From Alphaproteobacteria bacterium (GTDB lineage Bacteria > Pseudomonadota > Alphaproteobacteria > CBDBCS01 > JAHZLG01): a stretch of 13,360 bases of DNA. Position numbers and translations under genes: made by a program. The notes beneath the pieces are model-generated. The model made no database searches. It saw only the letters and a program-made list of their open reading frames with translations, and had not been told where the DNA came from. This document shows positions 8,301 to 13,360 of the stretch, one piece after another (positions within the stretch are counted from its first letter, which is position 1; every line of letters starts with the position of its first letter). Location: contig JAHZLG010000254.1 in assembly GCA_022599995.1 (NCBI GenBank), positions 1 to 13,360 of the forward strand, written 5' to 3'.

Positions 8301-8537
8301 CAGGGCAAGCACATCAAGTCGCAATTGGTCATATTCCAGATCAGTGAGCAACGATGCAGGGTGGTCATCATCGATCCCAGCATAGTAGACATCGTCTGCT
8401 TGCCGCAGCTCCTGAACAAGCGCGTCAAAACGGTCAGACACCTCGGTGGGAATAAGACTGCCCTCCGTCGTGGCGTTGACCGCAGGTGCGTCGGACGCAG
8501 AATCAGCACGCCGCATCGGCAGAGAGTCCTGTTCCAT
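5373..8537 (-). CDS. ligA: NAD-dependent DNA ligase LigA, extended form with second HhH-BRCT module
   Basis: LigA seals nicks during replication and repair using NAD+. The protein has 1054 residues, against roughly 650-800 usually. In order: Ia domain at about 34-85 with LTDLEYD; a Ser/Ala/Glu-rich insertion at about 109-129; adenylation domain with KIDG (K176 is the AMP-accepting lysine), RGDGAMGE and RNAAAGGLRQ; OB fold with GRTGVLTPVA and LHNADEI; a zinc finger with C481, C484, C500 and C506; helix-hairpin-helix repeats at about 520-670; BRCT at about 682-755. Then follow a flexible linker (756-833), a second HhH-like segment (834-918) and a degenerate BRCT-like domain (935-1037) interrupted by an acidic, Lys/Pro-rich insert. 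All catalytic motifs are intact, so the ligase should be active. The recN stop is 8 bp upstream, and AGGAGG at 8542-8547 supports ATG 8537. Confidence 0.96.
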   Translation of the reverse strand: MEQDSLPMRRADSASDAPAVNATTEGSLIPTEVSDRFDALVQELRQADDVYYAGIDDDHPASLLTDLEYDQLRLDVLALIDQYPDLDRGEVFRGKIGSGRPYAGELVVAGSSESSDAAGSSGSAEPAGTFGDRRRHRKPMISLANAFSDEDVRAFQERLCRAANLNDPPAYWVEPKIDGLSISLTYRAGELVQGLTRGDGAMGEVVTDNVRMIAGIPSMLGGDEEGEPPLGLPTPPIEIEIRGEVYMPVSALASLNTRQEESGKPPYANVRNAAAGGLRQKDPTVTASRNLRFFAFDIGHCAGGFALPTTQEGIHAMLTQWGFVVPPKARRITTLAEGAEWFRWLTGERPNLDFDIDGAVYKVDDLATQTMVGTVNNRPRWAIAQKFVEVQKQTVLRDILIQVGRTGVLTPVAVLDPVEVAGVTVSRASLHNADEITAKKDIRIGDTVWVQRAGGVIPQIVGVDRAHRPKDALPFMMPSHCPSCGGPVQRRAEHQVGIVCGKGMDCPDQFAQWLIYIVGRGVLDIDGAGEKMISQLLDWGWVAAPADLFALDQYRDEWIEKEGFQEKSVDALLTALRDKADEGIPLARFVLALGILGVGENAASLLAKHFENWQALRLFLTRLLAADIEAFKELSQLDGVDRSMVANLHRFFASSDRRLEAVDALAARLSPQATVRTEADGAFHGKRVVFTGTLETMSRTLAKERAVDLGMAVVGSLSSKTDYLIVGANPGSKAEKAKKLGVPLMTEEEFAGLLAQAGSRQSAAAVAEDKTPAPGGLFAGDRSGFASDSAGSGEGVVPQHGDTGTVMSPSLLHDDRGVASPDPVPASAHAEPSIPEADVLRTLLAVGYSKKHARTLAQAYPRWTDLMQMLVRLGQNHDTTIQTLMCLDGFGESSLLALQKAAQDEDWLGQLQRLAAQFPNDKADSVVPPSEKPLLPFLGTSVSFFGVVGASLLAEHEKQEDEGETGNADTEPKPKPKLKRNALLELKKAAFDQGFSVRNDELAADYFVIGDKAEDEAYLAGVLGKAVLSPGELQAMLSRNHLKKTPIGKATREG
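5607..5624. repeat. Hexanucleotide repeat (CTTCGG)3 inside ligA
   Basis: Three perfect CTTCGG units lie within the ligA coding region and encode the Lys-Pro repeats at residues about 971-979, in the insert of the second BRCT-like domain. The six-base unit keeps the frame if copy number changes. Confidence 0.85.
8174..8213. repeat. 13-bp direct repeat with 27-bp period inside ligA
   Basis: CGGATGAACCGGC occurs at 8174-8186 and 8201-8213, with a partial third copy (CGGATGA) at 8192-8198. The array encodes the Ser/Ala/Glu/Asp-rich insertion at residues about 109-129, between the Ia and adenylation domains. The 27-bp period equals nine codons, so expansion or contraction preserves the frame. Confidence 0.85.
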
Positions 8538-8541
8538 GGTG

Positions 8542-8547
8542 CCTCCT
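8542..8547 (-). promoter_or_regulatory. Shine-Dalgarno sequence of ligA overlapping recN stop
   Basis: AGGAGG on the minus strand ends four bases before the ligA ATG. Its first two bases are the last two of the recN TAG stop codon (8546-8548), which suggests translational coupling of ligA to recN. Confidence 0.8.
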
Positions 8548-10399
8548 ACGCCATCAACAGGCGTTCGGCCGCGGCCTCCGCCTCGGCGGTAACCTCGTCC
8601 CCTGACAGCATGCGCGCAACCTCATGCACGCGATCGGTCGAAGCGGAAAGCGGAAGCAGTGCCGTTTGGTTGCGCTCTTCGATCATGCGCTTCAGCACCT
8701 TCACGTGGTGATGTCCGCAAGCCGCTACCTGGGGCGAGTGCGTCACAACAATCACCTGACGCCCGGCAGCAAGGTCGCGTAACCGCTTGCCAATAGCGTG
8801 CGCGGTGGCACCCCCAACGCCGCTATCGATCTCGTCAAAAATCAAGGTGGGTGTCGTAACTACCTTGCCGAGGGCAAGGTTGAGTGCCAGCAAGAAGCGC
8901 GATAACTCCCCGCCTGAAGCAACCTTATCAATCGGGCTAAACGCAGCGCCGGGGTTTGTCCTTGCGACAAAGCGCATGGTCTCGAGTCCGTTGGCCTGTG
9001 GTTTCTCATTCTTGGTTGATTCCACGTGAAACGCTGCCTGTGCCATCTTCAACACGGGCAACTCGGTGGCGATGCGTGCTTCGAGCGATTCGATCGCCTG
9101 CGCCCGCTTGGCACTAAGCTCCTTTGCCAAAGCACTGTACTGTTTTTGCGCCACCTCGAGGGTCGCCTTTAGCTTCGCCCGCGTCTCGGTGATTTTCGTC
9201 AATCCCTCCAGCATCAGCTGCATGCGTTCGCGCTCGGAGGGTAATTCGGACACGGTGCACTTGTGTCTCCGCGCAGCCGCCCGCAACGCATGGTAGCGAT
9301 CGTCCAATTCGGTATGCAGCCGGGCATCGTACTCAAGCTGGATGCCATGAAGAGCCAGACTCGCCTCATCGATCTCTATCATGGCGCGTTCGGCGGCGGC
9401 AGCCACTGTCTGAACGTTCTGTGCCGCAACGAAAAACCCCTCATCGCCCTCGTGATCTGCGGGCCCTGTTTCGTCTGTGGGGTTGGGAGGCGTTTCTCCA
9501 ACGGCCTCTTGGATAAGCGTGGTGATTCGACCCGTCGTCTGGACAAGACTGCCGAATTGGGTTCTCACCCCATCCCCCCCATCAATGATCGTGTGCAAGA
9601 GCTGCAGGCAATGTGCCAGCTCTTGGGTTTGTTTCAATCGGGCGATTTGCCTTTGCAACTGGTTATCTTCATCCGGTTGCGGGTCGAGATTTGCTAGTTC
9701 GGCAATGTCGAATCGAAGTTTTTCGGGATCACCCGTCTCCACCTGATGCTCAAAGGTCTTCAACGTGCGCGCCGCTTTGACCCACGTGCCAAAGCAGAGG
9801 GCGACCCGATCCGCCAATTCGACGGATTCGGCGTAGCGATCAAGCCAGCGCCCGTGCTCGTCGGGGTCGAGTAAGCCAAGCTGCCGAAATTGCCCCTCGA
9901 CCGAGACCAGCAAACGCCCAAGTCCACGCAATACCTGCACGGATGCGAGCCGCTCGTTGATGAGGACCTTGTTCCGCCCATCTTTGCCGAGCAGCCGCCG
10001 CAACACAAGCTTCTCCGGGGCAGAGGCCGGGCGGGCGGGCGAATGGGCAGGAGGGTGCGTCCGTCCCGCGGTTGTTGCGGCCCCATTGGAGTGGGTGTCT
10101 GGAGGTGCAGCGTTTTGGGGTAGGTTGTTGCTCTCTAGGAAGCGGATCACCTCTGGGGTTCGCGGGTGATCGAAAACCGCGACAATCAATGCTGCCGATG
10201 AGGATGAATCGATTAATCCTGTGTCGCCTCTTCCTCCCAGCACAAGCCCCAACGCATCGAGAACAATCGATTTCCCGGCTCCCGTCTCTCCGGTGAGCAC
10301 GGTTAATCCCCTTGAAAACGTCGTCGCAAGTGCGGGCATCAACACTATCCCATTGATGCGAAGCTCCCTTAACATGCCGATAAAATACGCTTCTGCCAT
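8546..10399 (-). CDS. recN: DNA repair protein RecN
   Basis: RecN is an SMC-like ATPase that acts early in recombinational repair of double-strand breaks. The 617-residue protein has Walker A GETGAGKS at 37-44, coiled-coil arms between about 205 and 450, ALRAAARRHKC at 371-381, the ABC signature SGGELSR at 495-501, Walker B LIFDEID at 519-525, and the switch histidine in VTHSPQVAA at 552-560. It is longer than the usual 550-570 residues, mainly through a Pro/Ala-rich insertion at about 92-128 and a Gly/Asp/Pro-rich one at about 300-322. The HGQ sequence expected near 168 reads EGQFR, keeping only the glutamine. ATG 10399 is the longest start; M9 (ATG 10375), just before LRELRINGIVL, fits the family's N-terminus better, and neither has a clear Shine-Dalgarno sequence. 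ligA follows 8 bp downstream, a common pairing in alphaproteobacteria. Confidence 0.95.
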   Translation of the reverse strand: MAEAYFIGMLRELRINGIVLMPALATTFSRGLTVLTGETGAGKSIVLDALGLVLGGRGDTGLIDSSSSAALIVAVFDHPRTPEVIRFLESNNLPQNAAPPDTHSNGAATTAGRTHPPAHSPARPASAPEKLVLRRLLGKDGRNKVLINERLASVQVLRGLGRLLVSVEGQFRQLGLLDPDEHGRWLDRYAESVELADRVALCFGTWVKAARTLKTFEHQVETGDPEKLRFDIAELANLDPQPDEDNQLQRQIARLKQTQELAHCLQLLHTIIDGGDGVRTQFGSLVQTTGRITTLIQEAVGETPPNPTDETGPADHEGDEGFFVAAQNVQTVAAAAERAMIEIDEASLALHGIQLEYDARLHTELDDRYHALRAAARRHKCTVSELPSERERMQLMLEGLTKITETRAKLKATLEVAQKQYSALAKELSAKRAQAIESLEARIATELPVLKMAQAAFHVESTKNEKPQANGLETMRFVARTNPGAAFSPIDKVASGGELSRFLLALNLALGKVVTTPTLIFDEIDSGVGGATAHAIGKRLRDLAAGRQVIVVTHSPQVAACGHHHVKVLKRMIEERNQTALLPLSASTDRVHEVARMLSGDEVTAEAEAAAERLLMA

Positions 10400-10636
10400 A
10401 GCAATAGCAACCTAAGGCATGAAGCAGCACGAAGGGGCAGCTGTGACCGTCGATGTCGCTTGCCAACAACGTCCTATGGCAGATTGCTGGAGTAAGGCTT
10501 TCGTCGATGCTTCTCTTTGGTGGGCTGTCCTGCTTGCTCTGTCCGTTGCGCCTGATGACACCCGTCGCTGCTTCCCCCTGATGCGCGCAAGATAAAGACA
10601 CGCACAAAAAAAACGATTTGCTCGAACGCCGTATAT

Positions 10637-10666
10637 TTGGCACAATTCACAAATGCACTGTATGCT
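10637..10666 (+). promoter_or_regulatory. Putative sigma-70-type promoter toward the sox genes
   Basis: TTGGCA (10637-10642, five of six matches to TTGACA) is followed after 18 bp by TATGCT (10661-10666, four of six to TATAAT). It points toward the 61-residue reading frame and soxB. The -10 lies within one copy of the 11-bp direct repeat. This is a pattern match only, and other unmapped promoters may serve these genes. Confidence 0.35.
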
Positions 10667-10681
10667 AGAAACTGTATGCTA
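10657..10681. repeat. 11-bp direct repeat ACTGTATGCTA
   Basis: ACTGTATGCTA occurs at 10657-10667 and 10671-10681, a 14-bp period, with a GAA spacer. One copy covers the putative -10 element and the other the expected transcription start, a position suited to a repressor or activator site, though no binding protein can be named. Confidence 0.7.
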
Positions 10682-10792
10682 AGAGATGAGCCTGCACTCA
10701 GCCTTCGTTGCCGTCCACTCCCTGCTGGTTTCCTCCAGATGATGTCCTTAAGAATCAAGGGCAGCATCACTCTCGCACCGTAGCCCTAAACA

Positions 10793-10978
10793 ATGACCTC
10801 CGAGAAAAAACCGCCGACCCCGCCGTCGCACCAGAACAATGACCTGCTTGGCGGCCAGTCGTTGCGGGCACGCAATCAACCCGACGATGTAACGCCCAAC
10901 ATCAAGCGGATTATCTTCGTGTTGCGGGTTGTGATGATCATTCTGGTTTTGGCCACGCTTGTAGCCACGGTAAGTTAA
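10793..10978 (+). CDS. Possible small single-pass membrane protein (61 aa)
   Basis: I do not recognise this gene. The frame encodes a polar, Pro/Asn-rich N-terminal half of about 36 residues, followed by one strongly hydrophobic segment at about 39-60 (IIFVLRVVMIILVLATLVA) that ends almost at the C-terminus. This predicts a tail-anchored or single-pass inner-membrane peptide. The membrane segment is vaguely like that of short alphaproteobacterial membrane proteins such as the DUF6476 type, but the C-terminal domain of such proteins is missing and the likeness is not firm. There is no Shine-Dalgarno sequence before ATG 10793, which weakens the call, although the neighbouring sox genes also lack one. 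It lies 120 bp before soxB on the same strand and behind the putative promoter. Confidence 0.4.
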   Translation: MTSEKKPPTPPSHQNNDLLGGQSLRARNQPDDVTPNIKRIIFVLRVVMIILVLATLVATVS

Positions 10979-11098
10979 AAGCACCCCGGTCGTTTCATAT
11001 CCTGATTATCCTGCATAACCTAAGAGGAAGCACCTCGCAGCCACACGTGGCACTTGGCCCTCTTCTCCTCCTTCGACAATCCTCCTAAAGCCTTCTTG

Positions 11099-12340
11099 AT
11101 GCTTGGTCTCCTTACCCATAAATTTCGGCAACTGACACACAATTCTGCTGTCCTGCCGGAGACACCGGAAAAAATCAACGCTGAGTACGATATTGTCATC
11201 ATTGGTGGCGGTGGACATGGATTAGCGTGCGCCCATTATCTCGCCAAAGACTTCTTTGCCGAAAATATCGCTGTTTTCGAAAAGGGTTACCTTGGCGGCG
11301 GTAATACTGCCCGCAACACCGCAATCATTCGCGCCAATTACATCACCCCCGAAGGCGTGGCGTTCTATCGCGAATCGATGAAGCTCTGGCGATCACTTGC
11401 CTCCGAGCTTGGCATCAATCTCATGTACTCTGTTCGTGGGCACCTCACCCTCGCCCATAGTGACGGAGCCCTGCGCACCATGCGATGGCGCGCGGAGGTC
11501 AACAAACAGTGTGGTGTCGATTCGGAGGTTATTGATCGCGAGACCCTTGCTGATATTTGTCCCGAATTGTCTCTTTCCTCGCACACGCGTCACCCAATTC
11601 ATGGAGCCCTGTGGCATCCCGATGGGGCAACGGCCCGCCATGACTCGGTCGCATGGGGGTACGCCCGCGCAGCAGCAAAACGCGGCGTCGAGATCCATCA
11701 ACAAACCGAGGTCACTTCCATCACGCCGCTCGACGATGGCCGCTTTCAGATCACCACCCCTCGGGGCACCTGCATCGCAAAGAAGGTCGTGCAAGCAGTT
11801 GCAGGCTACTCCTGTCGCGTCGCCGAAATGGTCGGGCTGTGGCTTCCCCTCCGCATTGTGCCGCTTCAAGCCCTCGTCTCCGTGCCCGTAAAGCCCTATC
11901 TCGACCCGATCATCGTGTCAGGAAGCCTGCACCTTTATATTTGGCAAACCCAAAGAGGCGAATTCGTCATCGGGGGCGCGACCGACCCCTACCCCATCGC
12001 TTCGACGCGCAGTACCCACGAATTCAAAACCCACGTCATCGACAATATTCTTGAGCTCTTCCCCCAATTGCACACCCTCAAAGCCATGCGCCAATGGGCG
12101 GGAATCACCGATGTCACCCCCGACTTCGCCCCCCTCATGGGCAAAACCTCACTGCCCAATTATTACATCGATTCAGGATGGGGAACGTGGGGATTCAAAG
12201 CCACGCCAATCAGTGGAAAGACAATGGCCGAGACCGTTGCCACGGATAAAACCCACCCCCTCATTTCCTCCTTCGGCCTGGACCGCTTCACCGATTTCGC
12301 CCTGCTGGGGGAACGCGGTGCCGCCGCAGTCGGTCAGTAA
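11099..12340 (+). CDS. soxB: Sarcosine oxidase beta subunit SoxB
   Basis: SoxB is the catalytic flavin subunit of heterotetrameric sarcosine oxidase. It oxidises the N-methyl group of sarcosine at FAD and shares an FMN with SoxA; the one-carbon unit goes to tetrahydrofolate and electrons to oxygen. The 413-residue protein has the FAD-binding fingerprint VIIGGGGHGLACAHYLA at 33-49, LGGGNTARNTAIIRANY at 65-81, and ARHD with H181, matching the histidine that covalently carries FMN in characterised enzymes. The C-terminal part has VIGGATDPY, ITDVTPDFAPLMGKT, GWGTWGFKATP (K367) and the GAAAV ending. ATG 11099 is preferred; an in-frame TTG at 11054 adds 15 residues of no family character. Neither has a purine-rich Shine-Dalgarno sequence; the leader is pyrimidine-rich. 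soxD follows 85 bp downstream. A dehydrogenase for another N-methyl amine is possible. Confidence 0.93.
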   Translation: MLGLLTHKFRQLTHNSAVLPETPEKINAEYDIVIIGGGGHGLACAHYLAKDFFAENIAVFEKGYLGGGNTARNTAIIRANYITPEGVAFYRESMKLWRSLASELGINLMYSVRGHLTLAHSDGALRTMRWRAEVNKQCGVDSEVIDRETLADICPELSLSSHTRHPIHGALWHPDGATARHDSVAWGYARAAAKRGVEIHQQTEVTSITPLDDGRFQITTPRGTCIAKKVVQAVAGYSCRVAEMVGLWLPLRIVPLQALVSVPVKPYLDPIIVSGSLHLYIWQTQRGEFVIGGATDPYPIASTRSTHEFKTHVIDNILELFPQLHTLKAMRQWAGITDVTPDFAPLMGKTSLPNYYIDSGWGTWGFKATPISGKTMAETVATDKTHPLISSFGLDRFTDFALLGERGAAAVGQ

Positions 12341-12425
12341 CCGTTCGTCTGAGGCTGCCCCCGCGTCTGCGCGCTGAGAATGCTGTCTCTTGTGTCCCAC
12401 CCTGCCCTCGTTTTTGGATCTCCCT

Positions 12426-12668
12426 ATGCGACACGTTAATTGCGAGCTGAACGGTTTGCGCGATGCCGGCGAATTTGCCTATCGCGGCATCACGACCGAC
12501 GCCGACCCTACCGATTCACTTGAGAGCTTATCGCCCGCCGAGCAAGCCAAGAACATTTGGACATGGAGCGGATATGATGGCATTCACGATGATTCCTGTG
12601 AAGAATGGTGGTTTCATAACCCATCGGGAAAGTGGAGCAAGAACGAGCGGGCGCGGGAAACTGAATAA
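12426..12668 (+). CDS. soxD: Sarcosine oxidase delta subunit SoxD, divergent
   Basis: SoxD is the small zinc-binding subunit of heterotetrameric sarcosine oxidase. The 80-residue product is recognised by position between soxB and soxA, by size, and by partial motifs: C6 followed by GLRD, EFAYRG at 16-21 in place of EFxYGGEA, a middle LSPAEQ segment, and EEWWFHNPSGKW at 59-70 in place of ExWxHxxGCxxW. In the characterised enzyme zinc is held by two N-terminal cysteines in a CPxCG motif and by H and C of HxxxC. Here the first cysteine (C6) and H64 remain, but the second cysteine is N9 and the last is G68. ATG 12426 is used because the family begins only a few residues before the first cysteine; GGA seven bases upstream is a weak ribosome site. 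Upstream in-frame TTG 12390 would add 12 atypical residues. Confidence 0.8.
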   Translation: MRHVNCELNGLRDAGEFAYRGITTDADPTDSLESLSPAEQAKNIWTWSGYDGIHDDSCEEWWFHNPSGKWSKNERARETE

Positions 12669-12720
12669 ACCCCTCGGCACGATCCGCTGATTATCAATCG
12701 CAACCAGACGGAGCCTGTTC

Positions 12721-12734
12721 GTGCCGGTTGGCAC
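12721..12734 (+). other. Small hairpin in soxD-soxA spacer
   Basis: GTGCC (12721-12725), loop GGTT, GGCAC (12730-12734) form a five-pair stem about 50 bp after the soxD stop. There is no T run, so it is not an intrinsic terminator; it might act as an mRNA processing or stability element. Confidence 0.4.
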
Positions 12735-12758
12735 CAAACACCCCTCCTTCCCTTCCCA

Positions 12759-12779
12759 CCCTTCCCTTCCCTTCCCTTC
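12759..12779. repeat. Pentanucleotide repeat (CCCTT)4 within a pyrimidine tract; G-quadruplex motif on minus strand
   Basis: Four perfect CCCTT units plus a C lie inside a tract (12741-12794) that is all pyrimidine on the plus strand except A12758 and G12780. Two further, less regular units precede the A. On the minus strand this gives more than four GGG runs separated by one or two bases, a canonical G-quadruplex pattern. The tract ends 28 bp before the soxA start. Confidence 0.9.
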
Positions 12780-12822
12780 GCCCCCTTCTTCCTCACTAGT
12801 CGTTGCCTTACGTCGCCCTCTC

Positions 12823-13360
12823 ATGACTTCATCACGACACAATCGTGCCCGCGAGCACTCGCTCCCGTCCATTTATGGCAATCCCCTTGTCGTCGATCAG
12901 AACAAATCGATTGCGTTCATGTGGGAAGGGCGTCGCGTGCCAGCCTACGAAGGAGATACGATCACGTCTGCTTTGTGGCGTGTCGGGGAACGTGTTCTTG
13001 CTCGGTCGTTCAAATACCACCGTCCGCGCGGCTTTTTCAATCTCAATGCCGATGACGCAACGCCGCTCGTCCAAACCACCAAGATACCAAACATTAACGC
13101 CAGCATTACCGCGGCCCACGATGGCGCAGTCTACACCGGACAGCACGCCCAACCGAATCTAAAATCGGACAAAGGACAGCGGATGCAAGCCCTGCATCAT
13201 CTTCTGCCCGCGGGGTTTTACTACCATGCCTTTTTCCGGCCTGCGGCACTCTGGCCCTTCTGGGAAAAGCAGATTCGCAAAAGGGCAGGGTTGGGGGATA
13301 TGAATATCCCCCGCGAGACCATCGAGTCAGCCCATCGGCAGATCGGCAATGCCCCCCACC
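12823..13360 (+). CDS. soxA: Sarcosine oxidase alpha subunit SoxA (5' part only)
   Basis: SoxA is the large subunit of heterotetrameric sarcosine oxidase; it binds NAD, shares FMN with SoxB, and its C-terminal aminomethyltransferase-like domain uses tetrahydrofolate. Only the first 179 codons are present; the frame is open to the right edge, and the family is about 1000 residues long. Visible signature elements are the N-terminal ferredoxin-like domain with EGDTITSALWRVG at 43-55, RSFKYHRPRG at 61-70, a PNINAS strand at 89-94, and LLPAGFYYHAFFRP at 127-140 followed by FW and AGLG. The segment at 104-112, normally SQNRWPSL-like, reads TGQHAQPNL, so it is divergent. The same N-terminal domain occurs in hydrogen cyanide synthase subunits, but the soxB-soxD context favours SoxA. 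The leader lacks a Shine-Dalgarno sequence. It lies 154 bp after soxD, an unusually wide gap for this operon. Confidence 0.9.
   Translation, partial: MTSSRHNRAREHSLPSIYGNPLVVDQNKSIAFMWEGRRVPAYEGDTITSALWRVGERVLARSFKYHRPRGFFNLNADDATPLVQTTKIPNINASITAAHDGAVYTGQHAQPNLKSDKGQRMQALHHLLPAGFYYHAFFRPAALWPFWEKQIRKRAGLGDMNIPRETIESAHRQIGNAPH

Larger units (their letters stand above)
10400..10792. other. Divergent intergenic region between recN and the sox side
   Basis: This 393-bp region separates leftward recN from the rightward genes. No RNA gene is recognised. bamD, which often precedes recN in related genomes, is absent. A run of eight A residues at 10606-10613 has no hairpin beside it. The open frames crossing the region have no family resemblance and run into recN out of frame. 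A putative rightward promoter with a direct repeat is listed separately; no convincing leftward promoter for recN was seen. Confidence 0.55.

Noticed and set aside
9022..9033. parS-like site (CCACGTGAAACG) inside recN
   Set aside because: Only about 12 of 16 positions match the consensus, and the sequence is explained by the RecN codons for FHVES.
10606..10613. Run of eight A (T on the minus strand) as part of a terminator
   Set aside because: No inverted repeat lies immediately before it on either strand.
9840..10643. Minus-strand frame of 267 codons running from the intergenic region into recN
   Set aside because: It overlaps recN out of frame for most of its length, has Cys/Arg-rich non-protein-like composition and no ribosome site; recN is certain from its motifs.

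Overview
The window looks like ordinary chromosome from an alphaproteobacterium of moderate GC content. The evidence is a CobT-type aerobic cobaltochelatase subunit, a DUF3108 protein beside it, an adjacent recN-ligA pair, and a heterotetrameric sarcosine oxidase cluster in the order soxB-soxD-soxA. The species cannot be named from the sequence. The proteins are rather divergent from textbook members, and several carry low-complexity insertions. I see no prophage, transposase, CRISPR array, rRNA or tRNA.

Layout. Minus strand, reading right to left from about 10.4 kb: recN (8546-10399), ligA (5373-8537), a PLP-dependent threonine/serine dehydratase (4225-5241), cobA/SUMT (3094-3978), a secreted DUF3108 protein (2067-3074) and cobT (1893 to the left edge, 3' end missing). 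Plus strand, from about 10.6 kb: a putative promoter, a possible 61-residue membrane peptide (10793-10978), soxB (11099-12340), soxD (12426-12668) and the 5' part of soxA (12823 to the right edge). The 10.4-10.8 kb gap is therefore a divergent control region.

Functions. RecN and LigA form a DNA repair/replication pair; the Shine-Dalgarno sequence of ligA overlaps the recN stop codon. SUMT diverts uroporphyrinogen III into precorrin-2, and CobT belongs to the cobalt-inserting CobN-CobS-CobT complex, so the left part serves aerobic cobalamin synthesis. SoxB, SoxD and SoxA are three of the four subunits of a flavoenzyme that demethylates sarcosine or a related N-methyl amine and passes the one-carbon unit to tetrahydrofolate; soxG would be expected beyond the right edge.

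Most notable observations. LigA is 1054 residues long because a second, degenerate helix-hairpin-helix plus BRCT module follows the usual C-terminal one. SoxD has lost two of the four zinc ligands known from this subunit. The soxD-soxA spacer holds a (CCCTT)4 repeat whose opposite strand is a textbook G-quadruplex motif. The sox genes lack Shine-Dalgarno sequences, whereas ligA and cobA have clear ones. No wholly new multi-gene system was recognised.
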